Assembly: GCA_003233175.1 (NCBI GenBank)
Contig: QIKY01000019.1
Span: 1 to 41,541, forward strand
DNA: 41,541 nt
Direction: 5' to 3'
Source: Planctomycetaceae bacterium
Lineage (GTDB): Bacteria > Planctomycetota > Planctomycetia > Pirellulales > Pirellulaceae
The notes under the pieces were generated by a model that was given only the letters and a program-made list of their open reading frames with translations, had not been told where the DNA came from and did not search any database. Position numbers and translations under genes: made by a program. Positions within the stretch are counted from its first letter, which is position 1. Every line of letters begins with the position of its first letter. This document shows positions 23,563 through 31,056 of this stretch, one piece after another.

Positions 23563-25287
23563 TCAATAGCCGACGGCCTGTCCATCTTTTCGGGGTTCGG
23601 AGGCGCCGTGCAGCACACCGGTTTGGGGGTCGATAAGAATGCCTTGGTAGCCGCCGAATCCGCTATGCGCCCGCCGCACCACGTGGCCTTTTTGCTCCAG
23701 CTTTTTTACGACCTCAGCCGAAAAGCTAGATTCCACGTGCAGCACGCCAACGCCTTGCGCCGCTTTTCCCGTCGGCGTGGCGCTGCCCAAATGCCGCACC
23801 CGCGCGGCGTCGCCGGCTTGTTGCACGTTCATGCCGAAGTCGATCAAGTTGACCAACACCTGCACATGGCCTTGCGGCTGCATGTCGCCGCCCATCACGC
23901 CAAAGCAAAACCACGGCCGCCCCCCGCGCGTGACCATGGCGGGAATGATCGTATGGAAAGGCCGCTTGTGCGGCTCCAGCGTGTTGCGGTGTTGGGCGTC
24001 GAGACTGAACAGCGCGCCGCGGTTCTGTAGGACAAAGCCCACATCGCCCGGCGCCACGCCCGAACCGAACCCGTAATAATTGCTCTGGATCAAGGAGCAG
24101 CAGTTTCGCTCTTGATCGACCACGGTGATATAAACGGTGTCGCCTTGTTGGAGTTTTAGCGCTCCGGCGCGCACATCGGCGGCGGCCTTTTGTAGATCGA
24201 TTTTCTTCCCGCGTTTTTTGGCGTAGGCCTTCGAGATTAACGCTTCGACCGGAACATCGGCCAAGGCGGGGTCGGCGTAATAGACGGCGCGGTCGGCGAA
24301 GGCGAGTTTTTTCGCTTCGGTGAAAAGATGCAAATACTCAGGATGCCCCGGTCCCCAGGAGGCTAGGTCGTACGGCTCCAACAGGTTGAGCATTTGCAAG
24401 GCGGCGATGCCCTGTCCGTTCGGAGGCAGCTCCCAAACGTCGTATCCCCGGTAGTTGGTCGATACCGGCGCGACCCAATTCGCCGTGTGCTCTTGAAAAT
24501 CTCGCTGGGAAAAGAACCCGCCGTGGGCTTGGCTAAAAGCGACGATTTTTTCGGCAATCGGTCCTCGATAAAAAGCGTCGGCGCCCTGTTCGGCAATCAG
24601 CCGATACGATTTCGCCAAACGGGGGTTTTGAAAAATCTCGCCAAACTTCGGCGCGCGGCCGTCGACCAGGAAGGTGGCTTTCGAATCGGGCCAATGGGAA
24701 AGTTTCCGCACGGCGCCCGCCCAATAACCGGCAATCACTTCCGTCACGGGAAAGCCCTCTTCCGCCGTGGCAATCGCGGGGGCCAAAATTTCCGCCAGCG
24801 GCAGCCGACCAAACCGCTCGTGCGACATTTCCCAACCGCTCACGCAGCCGGGAACGCTCCAGTTCAGCGGGCCCTCCAGGGGAATTTCGTCCAACTTGCG
24901 GCGGGCGAACTCCGCTCGCGAAATATCGAAAGGACTCCGCCCGCTGGCGTTCAGTCCATACAGCTTCTTTGTTTTGTTGTCCCAGTAAAGGAGGAACAGG
25001 TCGCCGCCGATGCCGCAACTCATCGGCTCCACGACGCCCAGCATGGCGTTGGCGGCAATGCCGGCGTCGAGCGCGTTGCCGCCCTTTTGCAGGATATCAA
25101 GGCCCGCCTGCGCCGCCAAAGGCTGGCTGGTGGCCACGATTCCCTTCCGCGCCAAAACGACCGAACGGCTTTGCCGCAGCGGACCAGAAGGCCGGTCGTA
25201 CATCGCCTCGAATTCCGGCGGACCGGCCAACAGGTGAATCGGTTCGGTCATGAGAACTACCAGTAAAAGAAAGAGGGCTCGAATCAT
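23563..25287 (-). CDS. ggt: gamma-glutamyltransferase
   Basis: A 574-aa secreted enzyme of the Ntn-hydrolase fold that cleaves gamma-glutamyl bonds of glutathione and related peptides and can transfer the glutamyl group. Seen: signal peptide (RALFLLLVVLMTEPIHLLAG); IVATSQPLAAQAGLDILQKGGNALDA (about 50-75); SCGIGGDLFLLYWD; and the self-cleavage site GDTVYITVVD, whose Thr (about 384) becomes the N-terminal nucleophile of the small subunit, followed by SLIQSNYYGFGSG and GVMGGDMQPQGHVQVL. The length is normal, and the active-site residues look intact. Start: ATG at 25287 puts the signal peptide first and has GGAAG upstream; the frame is open from 25320. The large gap before rlmKL argues against an operon with it. 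Confidence 0.93.
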   Translation of the reverse strand: MIRALFLLLVVLMTEPIHLLAGPPEFEAMYDRPSGPLRQSRSVVLARKGIVATSQPLAAQAGLDILQKGGNALDAGIAANAMLGVVEPMSCGIGGDLFLLYWDNKTKKLYGLNASGRSPFDISRAEFARRKLDEIPLEGPLNWSVPGCVSGWEMSHERFGRLPLAEILAPAIATAEEGFPVTEVIAGYWAGAVRKLSHWPDSKATFLVDGRAPKFGEIFQNPRLAKSYRLIAEQGADAFYRGPIAEKIVAFSQAHGGFFSQRDFQEHTANWVAPVSTNYRGYDVWELPPNGQGIAALQMLNLLEPYDLASWGPGHPEYLHLFTEAKKLAFADRAVYYADPALADVPVEALISKAYAKKRGKKIDLQKAAADVRAGALKLQQGDTVYITVVDQERNCCSLIQSNYYGFGSGVAPGDVGFVLQNRGALFSLDAQHRNTLEPHKRPFHTIIPAMVTRGGRPWFCFGVMGGDMQPQGHVQVLVNLIDFGMNVQQAGDAARVRHLGSATPTGKAAQGVGVLHVESSFSAEVVKKLEQKGHVVRRAHSGFGGYQGILIDPQTGVLHGASEPRKDGQAVGY

Positions 25288-25324
25288 AATTGTATTTCTT
25301 CCGGCGACCTGCAACGCCACCCCT

Positions 25325-25442
25325 CAAAAAAAATTTGCCACAGAGGCCACAGAGAAAAAGGAGGCTAGGCGTTCATGAACGGCAGGCGGCGCCCGATGCA
25401 TCATACTCTGACTGCTCTATGCTCTAGTGGTAAAATTTTTTG
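25325..25442. repeat. long hairpin, CACAGAG family C, copy 2
   Basis: Arms starting aaaaaaaatttgccacagag and ending with gctctagtggtaaaattttt are inverted copies. The loop (gttcatgaacggcaggcg, then gcatcatactctg) matches the loop of the hairpin at 35436-35577. Confidence 0.7.
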
Positions 25443-25529
25443 GTGGCTCGATTGTGTTGGATATTTTTACGTGAATAGACCGAAGCGGCGTGTTTTTCGG
25501 AGCAGCCGACAGCCATTTATCGGCCGCTC

Positions 25530-25730
25530 CTAAAGCTTTCGAAATAGCTCTATGTAACCACAGTTGTTGCACGATCTCACCGTCACTGGATCCTTGAGAG
25601 TGAAGGCGTCGCCCTTGACGGATTTAAACGCCACCTCCCACATGGCGCCCCTGACGAACAGGCCCCCTCGCTCCCAATCCGACGTTTCACATTTTGGACA
25701 CTGATCTCGTTTGGAACAAGAGTCACTCAT
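25530..25730 (-). CDS. small zinc-ribbon protein
   Basis: A 66-aa protein: SDSCSKRDQCPKCETSDW, then about 25 residues, then SCNNCGYIELFRKL. The two CxxC pairs (CPKC and CNNC) spaced by about 40 residues are the four ligands of a zinc ribbon; the last part (CGYIELF) is typical of short 'nucleic-acid-binding Zn-ribbon' proteins. No other domain. ATG at 25730 with GGAG 10 nt upstream. The frame is open further upstream, but that part overlaps the intergenic region and lacks a ribosome binding site. Function unknown; a role in binding nucleic acid or a protein partner is possible. Confidence 0.75.
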   Translation of the reverse strand: MSDSCSKRDQCPKCETSDWERGGLFVRGAMWEVAFKSVKGDAFTLKDPVTVRSCNNCGYIELFRKL

Positions 25731-25926
25731 CAACAAGGTTCTCCATTCGCGACAAATAACACATGAAAAATAAATAATGCAAATAGCCGATGCGGCGTTC
25801 GCCCTTTCGATGAAAAGACCGCGTCCTCGAAACGCGTTATACTTCATACGGACCGACGCAGCGAAGATTTCCCAAACGAGGGTCGCGTCGGCCCAAACCC
25901 CGTTTCCCCAAGTGAGAACATTGCTG

Positions 25927-26310
25927 ATGGTCTGGATTCCATTTCGCCGAGAGCTGAACGACCTCTTCGAGAAAGACGACCGGCAGTGGCTGAAGGTAAT
26001 CGGCGGCGCCTTTGTTGGGGGGTTTGTCGCCTTTGGGGCGATTCGCCACGGTTTGCCGGACCACGAAGGCGCCACACCGTTGTATGTCAGCGTCGTTACT
26101 GTTGCTACATGCGCAATCGTTGCGGCGGGCGCGGTGTTGGTGCTGGGCTTGAAGGATGTCGTCAAACGTCGGCTGGAAAACGGCCAACCCGTCAACTTTA
26201 TTCTCCGCGCCTATTTGACATCCGGCCTTGTCTCCTTGGCGATTTGGGTTTTGACCGTGTTCGGCGTTGCGTTTTTTTTCATCCTCGTGATGGCGGCGAA
26301 GTATGCGTAG
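25927..26310 (+). CDS. small integral membrane protein
   Basis: A 127-aa hypothetical protein. A cytosolic N-terminus (VWIPFRRELNDLFEKDDRQW) precedes three membrane segments (about 22-42, 55-78 and 95-120) and a basic loop (KDVVKRRLENGQ). No family recognised. The ATG at 25927 has GTGAGA about 10 nt upstream; the frame is open from 25777, but those 50 residues have no typical start and are probably not translated. It is divergent to the zinc-ribbon gene, with about 200 bp between. Confidence 0.6.
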   Translation: MVWIPFRRELNDLFEKDDRQWLKVIGGAFVGGFVAFGAIRHGLPDHEGATPLYVSVVTVATCAIVAAGAVLVLGLKDVVKRRLENGQPVNFILRAYLTSGLVSLAIWVLTVFGVAFFFILVMAAKYA

Positions 26311-26341
26311 GCAGAGTTGCCTGGATCGTCTGGTGCGATCC

Positions 26342-26401
26342 GTTGGAGTTCAAGCTTTAGCGTGCGTCCAAAAGAAAACATGCTCAAGCAGGAACTCCAA
26401 C
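26342..26401. repeat. hairpin repeat family D, copy 1
   Basis: gttggagttcaagctttagc at the left end and gaactccaac at the right form a stem of about 23 bp with four mismatches. A second copy with the same ends and the same inner gaaaacatgct lies at 30669-30729. I recall this repeat type from other planctomycete genomes. Confidence 0.8.
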
Positions 26402-26458
26402 GGCGCGTGGACTACGGAAAATCGAACCAACGTCACGAAATGTTGCAGGAGGCTGGTC

Positions 26459-27289
26459 ATGCGGACCCCGCGATTTTCCCAATCGGTGCGGCTGGGCGGC
26501 AAGGCGCTGTTGGTTATCTTCGCGGTTGCGTTCGCGACGTGGGTGTATGTTCTGTATCATTCCGCAGTTGATCGCAGGCTGGAGATGTCGTGCGGAAATA
26601 CGCTTAAGCAAGTCGGTCTGGGCGTCTTCAACTACCACGACACGTATAAGCAGTTGCCGCGTGCGTTCTTGGCCGATGAAGAGGGCAGGCCGGTTCATAG
26701 CTGGCGCACGGCGGTAGCGCCCTACTTGGCGGGTATTCGCCAGTTCTACCGCTGGGATGAGCCATGGGATAGCCCTTTCAATATCAAATTGGCGAAAGGG
26801 CTGCCGATTCACGTTGATGGTCCGACATCGAATTCCAACATGAAGAGCATGGGAGGGTTCGATGGCGTCGCCAACTATGCGTGGTTGTTCCAATGCCCGG
26901 CCGCCCACAACGCGCATGACCATTACACCAATATTTTCGTGGTGGTCGGCGATGAAACCGTTTGGCCGCCCGGCGCTTCGCTGACGCTTGACCAAATCGG
27001 CGATGGATTGGAGAACACCATATTGTTGGTGGAGTCGAACACGCTGGCGGCGTATTGGTCGGAACCCAAAGATCTTCGCTTCGACAGCATGACATTCGAA
27101 ATCAATAGCACAACGGGCGTCGGCATATCGGGTTTGCACGACCGGGGGCCGACCGTCGTCTTTGCCGACGGCGCGGCATGTCGCATCAACCCGAAAATCC
27201 CGGAGAAATATGTGCGGGCCTTGCTCACTGCCAACGGCGGCGAAAACATCACTCGCGCGCAGCTTCACCAAGCTGGCTGGCTACGATAA
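26459..27289 (+). CDS. DUF1559-like protein without prepilin cleavage motif
   Basis: A 276-aa membrane-anchored protein. One N-terminal membrane segment (about 13-33, GKALLVIFAVAFATWVYVLY) is followed by SCGNTLKQVGLGVFNYHDTYKQLP, the signature of DUF1559, a domain found in very many planctomycete pseudopilin-like proteins. The C-terminus has HDRGPTVVFADGAACRINPKIP, the family's closing motif. The usual prepilin peptidase site and GFTLVELLV start are absent, so it is probably a DUF1559 relative that stays anchored in the membrane. ATG at 26459 has AGGAGG 8 nt upstream, which settles the start. A family D repeat ends 58 bp upstream. Function unknown. Confidence 0.82.
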   Translation: MRTPRFSQSVRLGGKALLVIFAVAFATWVYVLYHSAVDRRLEMSCGNTLKQVGLGVFNYHDTYKQLPRAFLADEEGRPVHSWRTAVAPYLAGIRQFYRWDEPWDSPFNIKLAKGLPIHVDGPTSNSNMKSMGGFDGVANYAWLFQCPAAHNAHDHYTNIFVVVGDETVWPPGASLTLDQIGDGLENTILLVESNTLAAYWSEPKDLRFDSMTFEINSTTGVGISGLHDRGPTVVFADGAACRINPKIPEKYVRALLTANGGENITRAQLHQAGWLR

Positions 27290-27460
27290 ACGGAAGACAC
27301 ACGCTGCCAGGAAACTTGCGTCAGCGGCGGCGGCTGGTTACCGTAACGCGACCGACGCATTCCAGAGCCGTCGGCAATACCCAGCCCGCAATTCCCTCGC
27401 TTCGGAGAACGTTTCATGCCGTGTTTTGATTCTATTTCTTTCGGTGATCTCGAACGATCG

Positions 27461-29557
27461 TTAGCGGCCTTCTTGTTTGGCTTGCGTGAACATCGGCGCG
27501 GCGCGTTTCTTTTGTCGGGCCACTATGCGGGGAACGTCTTCCTCCAACAGGTAGCCCTGCTTGACCAGCACGCGGCAGGCCCCGGAAAGGCGCCGTAAAT
27601 AACCGGCCAAATCGCGATAGCGATCTTCCAGCGAGCGGCGAGGATCGCCACTTTTGACGCGTTCGGCATGGGTTGCCGGCAGCGGGAAATAAGAGCCTTT
27701 CAGACCGACCAACTCGTCTGCGGCGCCAGCTTCGCGGGAACGCAAACTCCAGCCGGTGTGCGTCGCCAGCGGAACGATCACCTCCGGCGGAGAAAGACAG
27801 CCCAAGGCGTTGCCGTCGGAGCCGCACTTCGGCGCCGACACGCCATACACGCCGCGCACCCGTGGCGGCTGGCGCGTAATCAGCCCACTGCGCCAGTGCG
27901 GTCCAAAATCGAGCCACTGAGGTTGGTGGATGACTTCCGGATAGCGAACGCCCGGCAGGCGGGGGAAATGCGTTTCCGATTGCCGCCAACCGACCAGCGT
28001 TCCTTGATCGATGCGCGGGTGTCGACTTGGCGGAGGCGACGCATTCGTGGCGCACCAGGCGTTCAGCGCGAGCAACAACGCTCGCAGTTGGGGACGATAA
28101 TCACCGGGGTTTTCCGCCGCCTGCCCGGTTCCCGGCTGGGGCGGGTAGGCGCCGGGTCCGTGCTGCGTGCCGCCGAAGGCGTAGATTCTGACGTTGGCCG
28201 GCGGTGCGGCGTCGCGGGTTCCGCGCACGTCGGTATGGACCAACGACCCCCCTCGCGACCAATACTCCGCTGCCGATTGCGTGTGCATGATTTTTGGCGC
28301 CGTGTTCGTGGCCAACGCCCGCCGCAGCAGGCCGTCGGTGTTTTTGGAGAGCGGGTCGTATTGAGTTTCATAGGCGAAGGGGAAGCGGTCGGTCGGCCAA
28401 TCATGATGTTCGTGTTGCGTGCCGTAAGCGGTGGGCTGGGCGAAACGATGATTGAACGAACCCAGCCCCGCTCCCGCCACGTGCGGCATGAGGCCCTCGA
28501 ACACCCGCCGACCGGCTTCATCTTGGTTGAATCCTGAATAAAGGAATTCCCGTAGGAAACGGCCGCTCTGTGAAACGCCGAAACCGATCGCGCGGGAAAA
28601 CACCAACTCTTTTTCAAATGGATTCCCTTCGCCTTGGCCATGCTTGAGGGCGCTGATCAAATCTCGCACGGCGGCAAAGCAGACTCCATGCACCAGCGGC
28701 GCACGTGCTTCGTAGATCAACTCGTACAGATAACCGGGCCGGAATCCTGCGGGCAATTCCAATTCAACAGCCGGAAGCTGCGCAGTCGGCGCTCGGCCCG
28801 TGTGCTCTTCCACGTGCAGCGTGAACTGGTTGCGGGGGATCGGTCTGCGAGGGTCCGCCGGCCGGCAACGCCACGTGAGCCGTGCTTCGCGCAGTCCCCG
28901 CTCGGTGGGCCAATACGCGCCGTGCCCGGCGCCCGAAACCGGTTTCAGCGTGTTTTCCTTCAGTGCATCGTTCTTCTCCGGCGCGATTTCATAACGCACC
29001 AATCCCGCCAACGATTCCTTTTCAGAGACCGCCACCGGCGCCCGCAGTTGCAAACGACGATTCCCCGGCAGCAGCTCGCCATCCCACCCGCTCCATACAA
29101 CCGTGAAGCCGCGCCGCATCAAAAAACCGTTGCCAGGGTCTTGAGGATTGTTGCCGCCCGGCGAATCATTGAAAAAACGCAACGCCAGTTTGTTGCCGCG
29201 ATTGTTCACGTCATACAACAGGCAGCCGTTGCCTCGCGCAGGATCGACAGGCGCCAGAATGAACAGGTCAGCGATAAATTCCACGCGCCCCGAGGTATTC
29301 ACGGGCGCATGTTTCAGATCAACAATCGCACGGTTCCGCGCCGCCAGAGGATCGATCGAAAAAAACACGCGGCCGATAATTCGTTCATAAGGACCGGCGT
29401 CGCCGAAAGAACGCCCTTGTGCGAAGGGCTCTCGCGAAACAATTTCAAACCTAGCCGCCTCCGCCCTAGCCGCCGGCGCCAACGCAGTCGACTGCAACGT
29501 CGTCAACATCGCAAATAAAATTGCCCAACGCCATTTGTTCTTCCGGGGAAATGCCAT
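27461..29557 (-). CDS. exported alpha/beta hydrolase (alpha/beta hydrolase domain family)
   Basis: A 698-aa secreted protein. Seen: signal peptide (WRWAILFAMLTTLQSTALAP, ending ARAEAARF); RFEIVSREPFAQGRSFGDAGPYERIIGRVFF, the conserved start of the family sometimes listed as 'alpha/beta hydrolase domain' (PF20091 in my memory); SRAIGFGVSQSGRFLREFLYSG (about 333-354), whose GVSQSG is the nucleophile elbow with Ser as catalytic residue. His residues near GGTQHGPG (about 470) could complete the triad. The substrate is unknown; distant relatives act on esters or lactones. ATG at 29557; the ribosome binding site is weak. A strong terminator-like hairpin lies 26-78 bp upstream of the start on the same strand, which suggests control by attenuation. 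Confidence 0.82.
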   Translation of the reverse strand: MAFPRKNKWRWAILFAMLTTLQSTALAPAARAEAARFEIVSREPFAQGRSFGDAGPYERIIGRVFFSIDPLAARNRAIVDLKHAPVNTSGRVEFIADLFILAPVDPARGNGCLLYDVNNRGNKLALRFFNDSPGGNNPQDPGNGFLMRRGFTVVWSGWDGELLPGNRRLQLRAPVAVSEKESLAGLVRYEIAPEKNDALKENTLKPVSGAGHGAYWPTERGLREARLTWRCRPADPRRPIPRNQFTLHVEEHTGRAPTAQLPAVELELPAGFRPGYLYELIYEARAPLVHGVCFAAVRDLISALKHGQGEGNPFEKELVFSRAIGFGVSQSGRFLREFLYSGFNQDEAGRRVFEGLMPHVAGAGLGSFNHRFAQPTAYGTQHEHHDWPTDRFPFAYETQYDPLSKNTDGLLRRALATNTAPKIMHTQSAAEYWSRGGSLVHTDVRGTRDAAPPANVRIYAFGGTQHGPGAYPPQPGTGQAAENPGDYRPQLRALLLALNAWCATNASPPPSRHPRIDQGTLVGWRQSETHFPRLPGVRYPEVIHQPQWLDFGPHWRSGLITRQPPRVRGVYGVSAPKCGSDGNALGCLSPPEVIVPLATHTGWSLRSREAGAADELVGLKGSYFPLPATHAERVKSGDPRRSLEDRYRDLAGYLRRLSGACRVLVKQGYLLEEDVPRIVARQKKRAAPMFTQAKQEGR

Positions 29558-29582
29558 GGCTTCACGTTTTTCAGGTCACGAT

Positions 29583-29635
29583 AAAAAAAAGACTCGCTCA
29601 AGCCGACGGCCACCGTCTGACAACTTGAACGAGTC
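29583..29635 (-). terminator. strong intrinsic terminator just upstream of the hydrolase start
   Basis: Minus strand: gactcgttcaag pairs with cttgagcgagtc, with a second small stem (gacgg/ccgtc) in the loop, followed by eight T. It would end an RNA started somewhere between 29650 and 29900, or act as the off-state of the leader. Confidence 0.75.
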
Positions 29636-29732
29636 GATGTAAAAACAAGAGTTTTTCTTGGGCGAGCGCAGGTGGAATTTACCAACCGCGTCCCCTCCCG
29701 GTTCAAGGGCGCTCGAGGAACCGTCTGAACCA
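29583..29732 (-). promoter_or_regulatory. attenuator-like leader of the hydrolase gene
   Basis: On the minus strand three segments can pair in two exclusive ways: ggttcag (29731-29725) with cttgaacc (29707-29700), or cttgaac with gttcaag (29630-29624). The last is also the left arm of a strong terminator (29591-29635, 12 bp with one G-U pair, followed by eight T). A further pair cgagcgc/gcgctcg (29709-29715 with 29663-29669) encloses the region. No known riboswitch class recognised. Confidence 0.45.
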
Positions 29733-30056
29733 AGCAAAACCTCCTTGGCTACACAATAACAATTCTGCTCGCTCGCACAAGATAGAATATTCGCGCCCCG
29801 TGAACGGCGCCCCGCCTGTCGGTTTTTGCAGTGGCTCAAGATCGACCACCACTGATCGTGGAAACAGCAGAGATGAGTACGCTTTGTCTGCTTCTGTAAC
29901 GCGCGGTTGAGAGGAATCGGGGGCGGCGTATTTTTCGTCTGGCCCGAAACACCATCGCCCTAGATTCGCGCTTTCGCGAAGAATGACGTATTTTCCAGCC
30001 GGCCGCGGAACGGCGGGAACACCGCCAAAAAGCTTGCTGGGTAAACAAGTTTTCGG

Positions 30057-30128
30057 GACATTGTTTCCCGAGAGTTGACATTGTTTCCCGAGAGTTATGC
30101 TTCCCGAGAGTTATGCTTCCCGAGAGTT
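30057..30128. repeat. tandem repeat, 2 x 20 bp then 2 x 16 bp
   Basis: gacattgtttcccgagagtt twice (30057-30096), then atgcttcccgagagtt twice (30097-30128). The two unit types share the last 12 bases. It lies in noncoding sequence. Confidence 0.9.
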
Positions 30129-30203
30129 CTTGTTGCGACTTGAGTGGAACGGTAGTTCAGTAGTTCCAAGTTTGGCCGAATTTCGTTGGTTGCCGCAAGG
30201 CGG

Positions 30204-30446
30204 ATACCCCGCAGAGGTTGTATATCATAGCCCCGGCAAAGCGGCATTGCCGCGCTACCCTGGGACACCGATGATTCGAAACAGGCAGAACCCCGCAGGG
30301 GTTCTACAATGAGAAACCTCACGATTCGGCGCTGCCTTGACGATTGTGCAACCCCCGGTGGGGTTGGGCTTAGTTTTCGATATCGACTCCCATGTGCGCT
30401 CACTCCGTTTGCGACATGGGGCTTTGGAATACAACGCCTTCGGCGT
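30204..30446. repeat. cluster of short hairpins of the 'ccccgcaggggtt' type
   Basis: Several palindromes in a row: ataccccgcagaggttgtat, agcggcattgccgcgct, gaaccccgcaggggttct (30288-30304), aacccccggtggggtt (30350-30365) and acgccttcggcgt (30434-30446). I recall similar sets in many environmental bacterial genomes. No coding potential seen. Confidence 0.55.
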
Positions 30447-30481
30447 ATAAGCACCGCTCGATAAATAACTGTCGCATTTGT

Positions 30482-30550
30482 GTAGCCATCGTCGCCAGAC
30501 GGTGGGTGAGCGGTGAACCATCCCACGCTCTGGCGAGCATGGCTGGCTAC
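30482..30550. repeat. hairpin repeat family E
   Basis: gtagccatcgtcgccagacg at the left end and ctctggcgagcatggctggc followed by tac at the right are imperfect inverted copies around a short loop. It is the only copy in the window; I recall the type from other planctomycetes. Confidence 0.6.
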
Positions 30551-30668
30551 GACACTAATTTTCCGCTCGATGCTCAGCAGTCCTGGCGAAAAATCAATCA
30601 GCTTTTTGATAATTCAAGAAACGTCATGAAAGGCCCAGATTTTTATGCGCTGGAGAAGTGGAGAAGCT

Positions 30669-30729
30669 GTTGGAGTTCGCGTTTCAGAGGGCGCCCGAGA
30701 CGAAAACATGCTGAAGCATGAACTCCAAC
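30669..30729. repeat. hairpin repeat family D, copy 2
   Basis: gttggagttcgcgtttcag at the left and gaactccaac at the right with cgaaaacatgct between; same ends and inner word as 26342-26401, about 4.3 kb away. Confidence 0.8.
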
Positions 30730-30774
30730 GGTGGACGGCTACTACATTGGAGGCGAACAACGCCGTCGGTTCAC

Positions 30775-30813
30775 AAAAAAAACCGGACGAGCTTTTTGGG
30801 AGCTCGCCCGGTT
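30775..30813 (-). terminator. strong intrinsic terminator (-)
   Basis: Minus strand: aaccgggcgagct pairs with agctcgtccggtt (one mismatch), loop of 7, then eight T. It lies 245 bp beyond the stop of the MurE-like gene and could end that message or a separate small RNA. Confidence 0.8.
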
Positions 30814-31010
30814 CGCTGTTCCCTGGCGCCGAAGCGGCGCGAACACCGCTCCGACGCGCAGTCTAACCCTACCGTGAAGCACTCGTCCGTGCGATTGACC
30901 CAGTAACCGCAATGAGGCGAGCTAGTCGCTCCGACCCAGGAGGGAGGGCGTCGCCAGATTCCCGCAAACCCGACGAACACGATAAGGTTTCAGAATGAGT
31001 TGTTTCGCCA
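30775..31010 (-). ncRNA. possible structured RNA ending at the 30775 terminator
   Basis: The stretch between the MurE-like stop and the terminator has no credible gene but several stems on the minus strand (gagc...gctc, gcac...gtgc, gcgccg...cggcgc), and agctcgcc (30923-30916) is an exact complement of ggcgagct in the terminator arm. The 5' end is a guess; no known RNA class was recognised. It could simply be a long 3' untranslated region. Confidence 0.2.
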
Positions 31011-31056
31011 CGGGGCGTATTGGTCCTTTTATTGTTGGTGTCGCGAATTCTATTTG

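Noticed and set aside
29576-29839. Open frame of 87 codons on the minus strand upstream of the hydrolase
   Set aside because: It runs through the terminator hairpin and the leader stems, has unusual Ser/Cys-rich composition and no family resemblance; an RNA leader explains the sequence better.
30057-30128. CRISPR array
   Set aside because: Units are directly adjacent without spacers, and no cas genes are present.
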